A stretch of DNA of 64,000 nucleotides from Aquimarina agarilytica ZC1 (GTDB lineage Bacteria; Bacteroidota; Bacteroidia; Flavobacteriales; Flavobacteriaceae), in the NCBI RefSeq assembly GCF_000255455.1, contig NZ_JH621254.1:78660-142659 (forward strand), given 5' to 3'. Below are positions 1 through 9,616 of this stretch, in pieces (within the stretch, counting starts at the first letter, position 1; each line of letters opens with the position of its first letter). The notes beneath the pieces were generated by a model. That model did no database searches and was not told the DNA's origin. It saw only the letters and a list, made by a program, of their open reading frames with translations. A program made the translations under genes and the position numbers.

Positions 1-499
1 AAATATCTCCTACAATAACTACTTTTTTACCAGTTACATCACCTAATTTTTCTCTTATTGAGTAAGAATCCAACAAGGCCTGAGTAGGATGTTCATGAGC
101 CCCATCACCTGCATTCACAATTGATGCATCAATATGTTTAGATAAAAATACACCAGCACCAGGATTGGGATGTCTCATCACCACCATATCCACTTTCATA
201 GCTAAAATATTATTCACCGTATCAATCAGAGTTTCCCCTTTTTTAACAGAAGATGATGCTGCAGAAAAATTGACAACATCGGCTGAAAGTCTTTTTTCTG
301 CTAATTCAAATGAAAGTCTGGTACGTGTACTATTTTCAAAAAACAAATTGGCAATGGTAATATCACGTAGTGATGGTACTTTTTTAATAGGTCTATTAAT
401 CACCTCTTTAAAATGATCGGCAGTTTCAAAAATAAGCTGTATATCTTTTTCATTGATATACTTTATTCCTAATAAGTGATTTACACTTAATTCGCTCAT
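1..499 (-). CDS. pyrB: Aspartate carbamoyltransferase catalytic subunit (partial, 3' end off the window)
   Basis: PyrB condenses carbamoyl phosphate with aspartate, the first committed step of UMP synthesis, in the cytoplasm. Translating the minus strand from the ATG at 499 gives an uninterrupted frame to the window edge. It holds the carbamoyl-phosphate signature ENSTRTR and the later HPTQALLD motif, both diagnostic of aspartate/ornithine carbamoyltransferases. HPTQ followed by ALLD fits PyrB. About the first 166 residues are visible and the C-terminal half lies outside. The start is 7 bp after the pyrR stop, so the two genes are probably co-transcribed as pyrR-pyrB. Confidence 0.93.
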   Translation of the reverse strand, partial: MSELSVNHLLGIKYINEKDIQLIFETADHFKEVINRPIKKVPSLRDITIANLFFENSTRTRLSFELAEKRLSADVVNFSAASSSVKKGETLIDTVNNILAMKVDMVVMRHPNPGAGVFLSKHIDASIVNAGDGAHEHPTQALLDSYSIREKLGDVTGKKVVIVGDI

Positions 500-506
500 A
501 CAACTA

Positions 507-1043
507 TTATTTTATCAGATAAACTACGTCTTCTCCTTGATTTTCCTTCCAGTTCACTTTTACACGTTCTTCATTTATAGCGTCTACTTGCCTTCCTCTG
601 TAATTAGGTTGAATAGGTAAGTGTCTACTAAAACGCCTATCAATTAAAGTCAACAACTCAACTTCAGCTGGCCTACCAAATGATTGTATGGCGGTTAATG
701 CTGCCCTTATGCTTCTACCAGTATACAACACATCATCAATAAAAACAACACGTTTATCTTCGACTACAAAGTCGATGGTTGTTTTATTGGCTTCTAAGTG
801 TTGTGAACTCCTTCTAAAATCATCTCTAAAAAAAGTAATGTCAAGCAAACCTAATTTTAAATCTTCAATTCCATATTCTTTAACAAGGATTTGCTTTAAA
901 CGTTCTGCAACAAAACTACCTCGTGGTTGTAAACCTACAAGAACGGTGTCTTTAAAATGAGTATGATTTTCAATAAGTTGACAAGCCAAACGATGTAATA
1001 TAATGTTTACCTCTTTTCCAGTAAGTAGTACTTTTTGACTCAT
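507..1043 (-). CDS. pyrR: PyrR: pyrimidine operon regulator / uracil phosphoribosyltransferase
   Basis: A 178-residue type I phosphoribosyltransferase fold protein with the PRPP-binding motif VVFIDDVLYTGR at about residues 99-110, and the PRGSF and FFRDDFRR segments typical of PyrR. In Firmicutes PyrR binds pyr mRNA to attenuate transcription and has weak UPRT activity. Whether it binds RNA here is not shown by the sequence. I chose the ATG at 1043 (MSQKVLLTGKE) because it matches the family N-terminus; the frame extends upstream to 1079 but those residues are not PyrR-like. It is directly upstream of pyrB. Confidence 0.92.
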   Translation of the reverse strand: MSQKVLLTGKEVNIILHRLACQLIENHTHFKDTVLVGLQPRGSFVAERLKQILVKEYGIEDLKLGLLDITFFRDDFRRSSQHLEANKTTIDFVVEDKRVVFIDDVLYTGRSIRAALTAIQSFGRPAEVELLTLIDRRFSRHLPIQPNYRGRQVDAINEERVKVNWKENQGEDVVYLIK

Positions 1044-1076
1044 AAATAAGAATGTGTTTCCAAATCTGGACTTACA

Positions 1077-1084
1077 CAAAAATA
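1077..1084 (-). promoter_or_regulatory. Candidate -7 box for pyrR-pyrB
   Basis: The minus strand reads TATTTTTG, matching the Bacteroidota -7 consensus TAnnTTTG, and would give a leader of about 25-30 nt before the pyrR ATG. No TTG -33 box is at the ideal spacing, so this is only suggestive. Confidence 0.35.
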
Positions 1085-1151
1085 GTTAAAAAGTTACTTT
1101 AATACTATGACAACTTTAAATTTTGCTAATAAAAAACATTCAAAAGGACAA

Positions 1152-2270
1152 TTATACTTTTTTAAGTACATCAAAAAGTTGCGCTACATTATTTGATCTG
1201 CGAATTTTACCTGTATTGGTTTCTATAAAATTTTCAAGAAAATAAATTTCTTTTGGAACCTCATATTTATCCAACGTATCTAGGTTATTGATTTTAAAAA
1301 AATAAGTATCAATAGTATAGGCTTCATTTACATTTTCGATAATTAGAATTAATTTCTCCCCCAATTTAGCATCTTCGCGCGAAGTGATAAAAAAACGTTC
1401 TCTAATTATTAGTTGTAGTTTTTTTTCAATTTGTTCGGGATGTAATTTTACCCCTCCACTATTGATCACATTATCAAAACGACCTTTCCAAAAGAATTTT
1501 TTAAAGGTTAGCAAATCAACAATATCATTGGTTATAATAGTTTCAGTACTCAACATAGGAGCTTTTATTACCAAGCAATTTCGCTCATCAGTTGACAAAA
1601 CTACTTGTGGTAAAGCTTTAAAGTAACAATCCTTATTTTCTTTCTTTTTTGAATTTACTCTACGTACAGCAACATGGGTTACTGTTTCGGTCATGCCATA
1701 GGTCTCATAAATTTTGGTGTGTAAGCCCTGTACAAGCACTATTAAGTGTTCGGGTATAGCCCCGCCTCCGACAATTAACTTCTTTAATAAATGTAATCGA
1801 TTTATAGAATTATCTAATTGCAAGGGTACCATAGCACAAAAATCGTACTGTTTATACAAATCATCTAAAGGATTTGATTTTGGGGCTACTACATCCAATT
1901 TCCACCCTAAAACCATAGCGCGTACTAGCATCATTTTACCAGCAATATACTTTGCCGATAAACATAATAATGCATTTGACTCTTCGGGCATTTTAAAAAA
2001 AGTACCCGTAGCCTTAGCACTATTAATCATTTGATTTTTATGAATTTCTATCTTTTTAGGAACACCTGTAGATCCAGAGGTTTTAACTTCAATAGTAGCG
2101 GAATCATCTAACCAATCTAATAAAAAATCACCAATTTCAACTTCAAACTCCTCACCTGTTCTTACTAAATGATGCGCATAAGATTCTAACGTAATTTTAG
2201 AATACGATTTATTATTCAACAAAAAAGAGGGATGCAGATCTGGTGTTATAAATTTATCTTCAATAAACAT
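1152..2270 (-). CDS. menE: o-Succinylbenzoate-CoA ligase, short AMP-binding form
   Basis: Acyl-adenylating enzyme that activates o-succinylbenzoate to its CoA thioester in menaquinone synthesis. The P-loop TSGSTGVPKK lies at residues 64-73, the YGMTET adenine-binding motif is mid-protein, GRFDNVINSGGVK is the hinge region, and NTGKIRR near the C-terminus carries the catalytic lysine. At 372 residues it is shorter than the usual 450-490, through a reduced N-terminal domain, as is common in Flavobacteria. It is the last gene of the menA-menC-CPBP-menE run, which supports the MenE assignment over another AMP-ligase. Confidence 0.88.
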   Translation of the reverse strand: MFIEDKFITPDLHPSFLLNNKSYSKITLESYAHHLVRTGEEFEVEIGDFLLDWLDDSATIEVKTSGSTGVPKKIEIHKNQMINSAKATGTFFKMPEESNALLCLSAKYIAGKMMLVRAMVLGWKLDVVAPKSNPLDDLYKQYDFCAMVPLQLDNSINRLHLLKKLIVGGGAIPEHLIVLVQGLHTKIYETYGMTETVTHVAVRRVNSKKKENKDCYFKALPQVVLSTDERNCLVIKAPMLSTETIITNDIVDLLTFKKFFWKGRFDNVINSGGVKLHPEQIEKKLQLIIRERFFITSREDAKLGEKLILIIENVNEAYTIDTYFFKINNLDTLDKYEVPKEIYFLENFIETNTGKIRRSNNVAQLFDVLKKV

Positions 2271-2372
2271 ATGTTAAAAATAGCTTTTGCAAATTTTATA
2301 ATTGTGAAATTTGAAAAAAATTATTGTTATCAAAATGTAAAAACACTTAATTCTAACTATTTATCTGCATCT

Positions 2373-3284
2373 TTATAATTTTCCAAATAATTTGGTTTTC
2401 CAATTATTCCAATGATAACGTTTAGCAAAAACAAAAATGAATATTGGATACAATACCAATACAGGAGTAAGTATTTCCAAACCTACCGAAGGTTCTGAGA
2501 TATCTTTTAATACCGAATTGGTTTGCAATACGGACCAATCCGAGGTAACCAATAATGCAGTAACCAAATTATTTGCTGCATGGAAACCCAAGGCCAATTC
2601 CATACCTTCATCCATAAGCGTAATAACACCTAAAAACAAGCCAGTTCCAATGTAAAATACCATAGTGATGTATCCCAACTCTCTCACTTCAGGATTAGCC
2701 AAATGCATGGCTCCAAAAATGATTGAGGTTAATATTAAAGGAAAAAATCGATTATTTGAAAATTTAGCCAACCCTTGCATTAAATAGCCTCTAAAAATAA
2801 GTTCTTCAACACTGGTTTGAATAGGCAGTAATGCTACAGCTATAACAAATAGCCCTAAAAATTTAGGTAAATTAAAATTCCATTCAAAATCTTGAGGAGA
2901 TGCTTTATAACCTATAAATGTGGTTACACAGACAAATATTGCTAGTAATCCAAAAGAAAAAAAAGCGCGCTTCCAATCTATTTTTTTGCGACTTGTTACC
3001 AAGGTTACAAAATCCTGCTTGTGCACTTTTTTCACCACTAGGATAATCCCCAAAAGGGTGATTACAAACATTAATAACATTAAAAACAAGGTGGTGTTCG
3101 AATCAAAAATAAAATACAATTGATCCTGAACTGTATCTTGAAGTTCGTCCACCCCTAATTTAGCTACCCAAGCTAATGTAATTGGAGCCTGTCCTATAAA
3201 ATAAAATGCTGCAATGATTATAAAACCTAAAATATACCTCCAAAATTCGGTTCTTGGAAAAGTTTTTACTTGTGTTAAAAACAT
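2373..3284 (-). CDS. CPBP-family intramembrane glutamic/metallo-protease
   Basis: A 303-residue multi-pass membrane protein of the CAAX protease/bacteriocin-processing (Abi/CPBP) family. The family motifs are present: EELIFRG (E160, E161, R165), FGAMH (H194) and GFHAANN (H235). About seven or eight hydrophobic segments are visible. The family includes Rce1-type endopeptidases, but the substrate of flavobacterial members is unknown. It sits between menC and menE, a recurrent arrangement in this group. This suggests co-transcription but does not prove a role in menaquinone synthesis. Confidence 0.85.
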   Translation of the reverse strand: MFLTQVKTFPRTEFWRYILGFIIIAAFYFIGQAPITLAWVAKLGVDELQDTVQDQLYFIFDSNTTLFLMLLMFVITLLGIILVVKKVHKQDFVTLVTSRKKIDWKRAFFSFGLLAIFVCVTTFIGYKASPQDFEWNFNLPKFLGLFVIAVALLPIQTSVEELIFRGYLMQGLAKFSNNRFFPLILTSIIFGAMHLANPEVRELGYITMVFYIGTGLFLGVITLMDEGMELALGFHAANNLVTALLVTSDWSVLQTNSVLKDISEPSVGLEILTPVLVLYPIFIFVFAKRYHWNNWKTKLFGKL

Positions 3285-3373
3285 TATTTACTTGAAATTA
3301 AATTAGCTATTCCTTTGTATTAAAAATACCATTTTCACCACAAAAAAGTTTCGAAAGAAACTTACTTTATACA

Positions 3374-4417
3374 CTAGTTATCAAGAATTGTTTGATCCCA
3401 TGTTTTTTCGGTATCATAAAAAATAGTTCCATTTTTAACAGTTAATGGACTATCTATATTATTGGTATACAAGCCACCAGTTCCTAAACCTTGTGGTAAT
3501 GAATTAGTAAGCGTATACGTAAATTGAGAAATCGCATTTAAGCCTACATTACTTTCCAAAGCGCTGGTAATCCACCAATCAATCATATGTGCTGTTGCAA
3601 TAGAAATCCAATCCTTACTTCCTTTAAAACCTCCTACTAAGCTTGGCTTTAATATAATATACTGAGGCTTAATTTTTTCTATTAATTCTTGCTTAGCTTC
3701 CGTATCAAATACACCTATTAATTCCTCGTCTAAAGCAATTGGCAAAGGGGTTCTTAAACATAAATCGGACATTTTATCGTGTTGATTTACTGCAATAGGT
3801 TGCTCAATGCTATGTAATTTAAATTTGCTCAGTATTGCTAGCTTTTGTAAAGCTTCCGCTGAAGAAAAGGCGCCATTAGCATCTACTCTTATTTCAATTT
3901 CTTTTTCCGAAAATTGAGAGCGAATGAATTTCAATAACAACACTTCGGACTCAAAATCAATAGCACCTATTTTAAGTTTAATACAATTAAAACCTTGTTC
4001 AAGCTTTTCTAAAATTTGCTGTTTCATAAAATCCTTATCCCCCATCCAAACCAATCCATTTATCGAAATTGGAGCCTTACTTTTTGTAAAATCTGACGGA
4101 AATAATTCAAATGGAGTTTGAGCATTTAGTGATAAAAATGCTTGCTCAACACCAAATTGAATACTCGGAAATTCTCGTAATTCAGAATACAACTTATCCT
4201 TTCCTAAATGGATATGTTGACAAACCCATTGTAGCTTAGTTTCATAATCAGGTCGATCGTCAATACTCAAAGTTCTTAAAATACCACACTCCCCTATACC
4301 GATCTTAGCTTCTTGCGTAAGCTTAATAAACCAAGTCTCCTTTGTTTTTAATACCCCTCTGGAGGTACCACTAGGTCTTTTAAATTCTAATATGTGCTTA
4401 AAACAAGTTGCTTTCAT
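3374..4417 (-). CDS. menC: o-Succinylbenzoate synthase (enolase superfamily)
   Basis: MenC dehydrates SHCHC to o-succinylbenzoate. The muconate-lactonizing-type barrel residues are visible: the KLK pair K147/K149, metal ligands D179 (VDANG), E205 (SIEQP) and D230, and the second catalytic lysine K257 (IILKPSLVGG). Length (347) and position 29 bp after menA support MenC rather than a dipeptide epimerase. Confidence 0.9.
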   Translation of the reverse strand: MKATCFKHILEFKRPSGTSRGVLKTKETWFIKLTQEAKIGIGECGILRTLSIDDRPDYETKLQWVCQHIHLGKDKLYSELREFPSIQFGVEQAFLSLNAQTPFELFPSDFTKSKAPISINGLVWMGDKDFMKQQILEKLEQGFNCIKLKIGAIDFESEVLLLKFIRSQFSEKEIEIRVDANGAFSSAEALQKLAILSKFKLHSIEQPIAVNQHDKMSDLCLRTPLPIALDEELIGVFDTEAKQELIEKIKPQYIILKPSLVGGFKGSKDWISIATAHMIDWWITSALESNVGLNAISQFTYTLTNSLPQGLGTGGLYTNNIDSPLTVKNGTIFYDTEKTWDQTILDN

Positions 4418-4446
4418 GTAATAAAAAGGGATCTAATTAAACTAGA

Positions 4447-5358
4447 TTATGACCAAATTAATAGGCTTAAACTAAATAATAAGGCTAAACTAAAGGTAGT
4501 TAAAGCTACTTTTTTAAGTTCGGGATCTAATGTTACTGGAGCTGTTGTTTGTTGAACAAAACGCAAGTGTTTTATGAGTGGAGCAAAACAAACGATGTAA
4601 ATCCAATGACTAATTTCGGTAGCTGTTAAAAAAGTATATACTAGCATACTTAACATTGCAATGATCACTATACTGTAATGGTATTTTTTAGCTTTAGCAA
4701 AGCCCATACTAACTACAAGAGTATTTTTACCCACTTCTTGATCATTTTCTCGATCTCGCATATTATTCAAATTAAGTACAGCGGTACTTAACAAGCCTAT
4801 ACTAATAGCGGGCATCCATAATGGCCAATAAATTTGTTTGGCGTATAAAAAATAACTTCCCATTACACTCAACAATCCAAAAAATAAAAACACAAAAATA
4901 TCACCAAAACCACTATACCCATATGCAGATTTACCAACGGTATATTTAATAGCTGCTGCAATAGAGGCCAAACCCAATACTACAAATAGTATGGAATAAC
5001 CGATTTCGCTATTTTTAAACGCGGCATAAATTAGAATTAAGGCAGCTATCAGGGTAATTACAGCAGTTATTATGATTCCCTTTTTCATGGCGCTGATAGA
5101 AATAGCACCCGTTTGTAAAGCTCTTTTCGGACCTATACGACCCTCATTATCTGTTCCTTTTACACCATCACCATAGTCATTTGCAAAATTAGATAACACT
5201 TGTAAACCTATAGTGGTTACAATAGCTCCAATAAAAATAGATGTATTAAATAATCCTTGAAAAGCAGCTACAGCAGAACCTACAATAATTCCCGAAACCG
5301 AAAGCGGAAGCGTTCGTAATCGGGCTGCTTGTAACCAGGATGTAATGTTTATGTTCAT
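4447..5358 (-). CDS. menA: 1,4-Dihydroxy-2-naphthoate polyprenyltransferase
   Basis: Integral membrane UbiA-family prenyltransferase that attaches the isoprenoid tail to DHNA. The first Asp-rich motif NDYGDGVKGTD starts at residue 60, followed by the MenA-typical RIGPKRALQTG. The second motif NNMRDRENDQEVGKNTL lies near residue 197. Eight to nine hydrophobic segments are visible. It heads the menaquinone gene run on the minus strand. Confidence 0.93.
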   Translation of the reverse strand: MNINITSWLQAARLRTLPLSVSGIIVGSAVAAFQGLFNTSIFIGAIVTTIGLQVLSNFANDYGDGVKGTDNEGRIGPKRALQTGAISISAMKKGIIITAVITLIAALILIYAAFKNSEIGYSILFVVLGLASIAAAIKYTVGKSAYGYSGFGDIFVFLFFGLLSVMGSYFLYAKQIYWPLWMPAISIGLLSTAVLNLNNMRDRENDQEVGKNTLVVSMGFAKAKKYHYSIVIIAMLSMLVYTFLTATEISHWIYIVCFAPLIKHLRFVQQTTAPVTLDPELKKVALTTFSLALLFSLSLLIWS

Positions 5359-5439
5359 TTAGTTGTTGATTTTTGGCTTTTGGCAAATAATAAACGATAC
5401 TCAATTAAGTATTTATTATAAATTACTTGTTGCTACTAA

Positions 5440-6444
5440 CTAATTTAATATCTGCACCAATAATTCTTTTAAAATATCACCTTGTGCTAAGGGGCTTGCC
5501 CCTACTCCTTTACTTTTAACATCAGCAGCTCTTATTTTTTCGATAATATAGCTCACTTTTCGCATGGGATAATTTCTGGCAGCTGAGATATAATCTTTTA
5601 CAAAAAATTTATTCACCTTTAATTGCGAGGCAGCATAAGCTTCACTTTTGTCTGTTAAACCATGATACTGCATCACTTTAGAAAAGTAGCTAAACAATAA
5701 AGAAACTGTAACCACCAAAGGTTTTTCTTTGGGGTTTTGAGTAAAGTAGTTACAAATTCGATGTGCTTTAATAACATCCTTAGTGCCTAAGGCTTTGGTA
5801 AGTTCAAATACATTAAAATCCTTACTAATTCCAATATTTTGCTCAATAGCTTGAGGTGTAATAGTGGTTCCAGCTGGCAAAATGAGCTGAAGTTTTTCTA
5901 ATTCATTATTAATTTTACCCAAATCTGTCCCTAAAAACTCAACTAGCATATGTGCCGCTTTTGGATCAATACTAAAACCTTTCCCCGAAAGCACGCGTTG
6001 AATCCAATCTCCTACTTGATTTTCGTAAAGCTTTTTACTCTCAAAAACAAGTCCATTTTTTGCGATTATTTTAGTAATTTTTTTACGTTTATCTAACTTT
6101 TTATATTTATAACAAAAAACCAATACCGTAGTTGCTAAAGGGTTTTCGGCATAACTTTCCAGTTTATCAATGGATCTCGATAAATCCTGAGCTTCTTTAA
6201 CAATAACCACCTGTCGTTCGGCCATCATCGGAAAGCGTTTTGCCATGGAAACAATATCTGGGACAGTAGTATCTTTTCCATAAACAATCGTTTGATTAAA
6301 ATCACGTTCGTGTTCAGCTAAAATATTGTTTTGAATATACTCTGTAAGCCTGTCAATAAAATAGGGCTCATCCCCCATTAAAAAATAAATAGGTTTTATA
6401 TTTCCAGCTTTAATATCGGTTATAATTCGTTTTGCTTCGTCCAC
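5440..6444 (-). CDS. holA: DNA polymerase III delta subunit
   Basis: HolA is the clamp-loader subunit that opens the beta clamp. The protein has the HolA N-terminal YFLMGDEPYFIDRLTEYI segment, the MMAERQVVIVKEAQ segment and the C-terminal helical collar region with NPMRKV-type residues (here YPMRKVSYI). It has 334 residues, the normal length. The start codon is GTG at 6444 (MDEAKR). It is divergent from the small nuclease-fold gene at 6518, with 73 bp between them. Confidence 0.92.
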   Translation of the reverse strand: MDEAKRIITDIKAGNIKPIYFLMGDEPYFIDRLTEYIQNNILAEHERDFNQTIVYGKDTTVPDIVSMAKRFPMMAERQVVIVKEAQDLSRSIDKLESYAENPLATTVLVFCYKYKKLDKRKKITKIIAKNGLVFESKKLYENQVGDWIQRVLSGKGFSIDPKAAHMLVEFLGTDLGKINNELEKLQLILPAGTTITPQAIEQNIGISKDFNVFELTKALGTKDVIKAHRICNYFTQNPKEKPLVVTVSLLFSYFSKVMQYHGLTDKSEAYAASQLKVNKFFVKDYISAARNYPMRKVSYIIEKIRAADVKSKGVGASPLAQGDILKELLVQILN

Positions 6445-6517
6445 GCTATTGATTAAAACACAAAAAACTTAAATTACTTTTAAAGTAAATGTGTGCTAAA
6501 TTTACTATTATTACGGC

Positions 6518-6964
6518 ATGCAACAATTAACGTTTCCTGCCTATTCATTTCGAGTCAAAAGTAGCGAAAATAAAACTTCTATTTTTGATGTAGTACGTAA
6601 AAAATTCATTGTTTTAACCCCTGAAGAATGGGTACGCCAACATGTAGTTCATTTTTTAATAACAGATAAAAACTATCCATTATCACTTATTAATGTCGAA
6701 AAAGTGATCAAAGTAAATAGTACCATTAAACGCTATGATGTGGTTGTATACAATTCCGATGGAAGTATTCATTTATTAGTGGAATGTAAAGCTCCTAAAA
6801 TTAAAATAACACAACAAGCTTTTGATCAAATTGCGCGTTATAACCTTACCCTAAAAGGAAATTACCAAATGGTCACTAATGGTTTAACACATTATTATTG
6901 CCAAATCGATTATGAAAATGAAGCTTATCATTTTATCCCGGAACTTCCTGCTTTTAATTACTAA
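6518..6964 (+). CDS. Small PD-(D/E)XK-type protein with HsdR N-terminal domain
   Basis: A 148-residue protein matching the N-terminal nuclease domain of type I restriction R subunits (HSDR_N_2-like). The catalytic constellation appears as D74 (KRYDVVV) and E89-x-K91 (LLVECKAP). No helicase, methylase or specificity gene is nearby, so it is not a restriction system. Homologues next to holA are common in Flavobacteria. The active-site residues suggest it may cut or bind nucleic acid; the physiological role is unknown. Confidence 0.8.
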   Translation: MQQLTFPAYSFRVKSSENKTSIFDVVRKKFIVLTPEEWVRQHVVHFLITDKNYPLSLINVEKVIKVNSTIKRYDVVVYNSDGSIHLLVECKAPKIKITQQAFDQIARYNLTLKGNYQMVTNGLTHYYCQIDYENEAYHFIPELPAFNY

Positions 6965-6975
6965 TTTTTTATAGT

Positions 6976-7398
6976 TTGATACTAATAAAAACGATTCCTG
7001 TCGAACTTACCTGGAATATAAGACATAGAGTAATGTGGCCTAACATGCCATTAGATTACGTTAAGTTGCCAAAGGATAAAAATGGAATACATTATGGATT
7101 ATTTGTCGATTCTGAATTAATTGCTGTCCTATCATTATTCATTATTCCAGATCAAAAAACAGCTCAGTTTAGAAAGTTTGCCACATTAAAAAATTACCAA
7201 GGAAAAGGTTATGGTTCTCAATTATTGAATTATGTTATTGGAGAAGCCAAAAACCAAAAAATAACAAAAATTTGGTGTAATGCAAGAATAGAAAAAATAG
7301 CATTTTATAAAAAATTTGGATTACAAGAGACAAAACATACATTTGTTAAAAATAATATGTCATATGTAATTATGGAAAAACCATTTTTAACTCAATAA
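6976..7398 (+). CDS. GNAT-family N-acetyltransferase
   Basis: A 140-residue single-domain GNAT protein. The acetyl-CoA pyrophosphate-binding segment is YQGKGYGSQLL, followed by FYKKFGL near the C-terminus. The TTG at 6976 is used as start because the RHRVMWPNMPLDYVKLPKD region, typical of the family N-terminus, would be lost with the first internal ATG. It starts 11 bp after the preceding gene. The substrate is unknown. Confidence 0.8.
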   Translation: MILIKTIPVELTWNIRHRVMWPNMPLDYVKLPKDKNGIHYGLFVDSELIAVLSLFIIPDQKTAQFRKFATLKNYQGKGYGSQLLNYVIGEAKNQKITKIWCNARIEKIAFYKKFGLQETKHTFVKNNMSYVIMEKPFLTQ

Positions 7399-7427
7399 CA
7401 AACATAAAAAATACTCAACAAATACTA

Positions 7428-8438
7428 ATGACAGCAGTCCCAAATACAAGTTTTTCCAATTTTGCCATTGTAATACTCAATTGGAATGGACAACAATTTT
7501 TATCACAATTTTTACCAAGTGTTATTCAACATAGTGAGGACGCTACTATTTATGTCATAGACAATGCCTCCACTGATAATTCTGTAGTTTGGTTGACTGA
7601 AAATTATCCTGAAATAAAAATTGTATCACTAAAAGAAAACAAAGGCTATGCAGGAGGTTACCAAGAAGGACTTAAAGTAATACATGAAGATTTTTATTGC
7701 TTATTAAATAGTGATATTGAGGTAACTAAAAATTGGCTATTTTCCATAAAAAAGCTATTTGATTTAGATCAAAATATAGCTGCTATTCAACCAAAAATTT
7801 TAGATTACAAAAATCAAAACTACTTTGAATATGCAGGAGCTGGCGGAGGCTTTATGGATAAGTTTGGCTACCCCTATTGCCGAGGTAGAATTTTTGATAG
7901 CATTGAAAAGGATGAAGGTCAATATAATGATGAAATTCCTGTTTTTTGGGCTTCAGGAGCTTGTTTATTTATTCGGAAAAATAATTTTTGGGATGCCGGC
8001 GGTTTAGATGTTGACTATTTTGCACACCAAGAGGAAATTGATTTATGTTGGCGACTTCATAACCAAGGCAAAAAGGTATTTTATACAGGGAAATCTCAGG
8101 TATTACATGTGGGTGGCGGTTCGCTATCCTACAATAACCCCAGAAAGACTTTTTTAAACTTTAGAAACTCTTTATTCACAATTCTAAAAAACCACAAAGG
8201 TGTTTCTGTAGTATATATCCTGTTTGTTCGTATGCTATTGGATGGTGTTGCTGCATTGCGTTTTTTACTTCAAGGAAATTTAAAACAATGTTACACTATT
8301 TTTAAAGCACATCTTTCTTTTTACGTACATTTACCAGTATTACTGAACAAAAGAAAAAAAATCCAAAAAAAAACGCGAAAATACTTTTCCAAGAGTATTG
8401 TTTTCGATTATTTTGTTAAAAAAAAACGTAATTATTAA
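7428..8438 (+). CDS. Family 2 glycosyltransferase (rhamnosyltransferase-like)
   Basis: Inverting GT-A glycosyltransferase. VILNWNG at residues 15-21 starts the fold. DNASTDNS (45-52) and NSD (94-96) bind the nucleotide-sugar and metal, and the later HQEEIDLCWRL carries the catalytic ED-type acidic residues. A hydrophobic segment near residue 260 may anchor the C-terminus to the membrane. The sequence resembles WsaE/rhamnosyltransferase-type GT2 enzymes of cell-surface polysaccharide synthesis. It stands alone, without a polysaccharide locus, so the acceptor is unknown. Confidence 0.87.
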   Translation: MTAVPNTSFSNFAIVILNWNGQQFLSQFLPSVIQHSEDATIYVIDNASTDNSVVWLTENYPEIKIVSLKENKGYAGGYQEGLKVIHEDFYCLLNSDIEVTKNWLFSIKKLFDLDQNIAAIQPKILDYKNQNYFEYAGAGGGFMDKFGYPYCRGRIFDSIEKDEGQYNDEIPVFWASGACLFIRKNNFWDAGGLDVDYFAHQEEIDLCWRLHNQGKKVFYTGKSQVLHVGGGSLSYNNPRKTFLNFRNSLFTILKNHKGVSVVYILFVRMLLDGVAALRFLLQGNLKQCYTIFKAHLSFYVHLPVLLNKRKKIQKKTRKYFSKSIVFDYFVKKKRNY

Positions 8439-8498
8439 TTCCGTTAGTCGTTATTATTATAGTGTTTCTATTTTTATAGAGAAATTAAAATCTTATTT

Positions 8499-9365
8499 AT
8501 GAAGAAATTGTTGATCATTGGAACATGTATCCCCTTACTGTTTTCATCATGTGTAGCTAAAAAGAAATTTGCTGAATTAGAGGCAAAACAGAAGCGTACC
8601 AAAGAATTATTGGATAAAGCAACTGTAAAATTGAATATATGTAATGAAGAAAAGGCGGCTGCTGATAGTTCATTGAAAGTGTACAAAGAAAAAGTTGACT
8701 TACTTAAAAACACAAACTCCTCACTTTTAAATAATGTAGGTGATTTGGCAACACTTTCTAAAAAAGAAGCTGAAAACTTAGAGCGCTCTTTGGAAAGTAT
8801 TAAAGAAAAGGACATGCAGATTAAAACCATGCGTGATGCCATAAACAAAAAAGACTCTGTTACTTTAGCTTTAGTAACCAGTCTAAAAGGTGCTTTAGGC
8901 AACTTAAATGACGAGGATATTGAAATAAATGTTGAAAAAGGTGTAGTTTTCATATCCATATCAGATAAACTATTATTTACAAGCGGAAGCTATAATGTTA
9001 GTAGTAAAGCAAAAGTTGTACTTGGTAAAGTAGCTAAAGTGGTAAATGATAAAAAGGATATTGACTTTATGGTTGAAGGTCATACCGATAATGTTCCCTA
9101 TAAAAAAGGAGTATTACTTGATAACTGGGATTTAAGTGTTAAGCGTGCTACATCGGTAGTACGTGTACTTCAAAATCAGTTTAACGTAGATCCTGCCCGT
9201 ATAACAGCTGCTGGTCGTAGTCACTATATTCCATTAAAGGATAACACTACCAAAAGCAATAAAGCAGCTAACAGACGTACTCGAATTGTAGTACTACCAA
9301 AATTAGATCAGTTTTATGACATGATCGAAGATGGTATGAAAAAAGCTACTTCGGCTTCAAAGTAG
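8499..9365 (+). CDS. OmpA-family lipoprotein with N-terminal coiled coil
   Basis: Lipoprotein signal peptide with the lipobox ending FSSC (C18), then a charged heptad-like coiled coil (about residues 20-115), then an OmpA-like peptidoglycan-binding domain. The domain carries the motif VEGHTDNVPY, the LSVKRATSVV helix and the NKAANRRTRIVV end. It is likely to tether the outer membrane to peptidoglycan from the periplasmic side. It is followed by a strong terminator, so this is the end of a transcript. Confidence 0.9.
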   Translation: MKKLLIIGTCIPLLFSSCVAKKKFAELEAKQKRTKELLDKATVKLNICNEEKAAADSSLKVYKEKVDLLKNTNSSLLNNVGDLATLSKKEAENLERSLESIKEKDMQIKTMRDAINKKDSVTLALVTSLKGALGNLNDEDIEINVEKGVVFISISDKLLFTSGSYNVSSKAKVVLGKVAKVVNDKKDIDFMVEGHTDNVPYKKGVLLDNWDLSVKRATSVVRVLQNQFNVDPARITAAGRSHYIPLKDNTTKSNKAANRRTRIVVLPKLDQFYDMIEDGMKKATSASK

Positions 9366-9389
9366 AAGTTTATTAAATAATAATTGTTT

Positions 9390-9425
9390 AAAAACTCTTT
9401 CAAATTAAAATTTGAAGGAGTTTTT
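9390..9425 (+). terminator. Rho-independent terminator after the OmpA gene
   Basis: 16-bp arms at 9390-9405 and 9410-9425 pair with one G-T wobble around a 4-nt loop, followed by a T-run to 9429. It lies 25 bp past the OmpA-lipoprotein stop. Confidence 0.85.
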
Positions 9426-9616
9426 TTTTATTTGAACCCCATGCATTTTAAAAGCAAATGTTGAGTGAATAAAGTTTATCTATTTTTAACAAGCTATTCA
9501 TAACCTTATAATAAATTAGATAAATTTCACGTTCATGTATTGTTTATCAAGTAATTCCTAACTAAATTATCATAATTGTAGTCCAATGCTTTATCTAAGA
9601 ATAAATTAATAATTCA

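Noticed and set aside
6518..6964. Possible type I restriction-modification system
   Set aside because: Only an isolated HsdR N-terminal-type domain is present. There is no helicase part, HsdM or HsdS.
8474..8959. 161-residue open frame on the minus strand
   Set aside because: It lies wholly opposite the OmpA lipoprotein gene, which has clear signal and domain evidence; the minus frame has no recognisable features.
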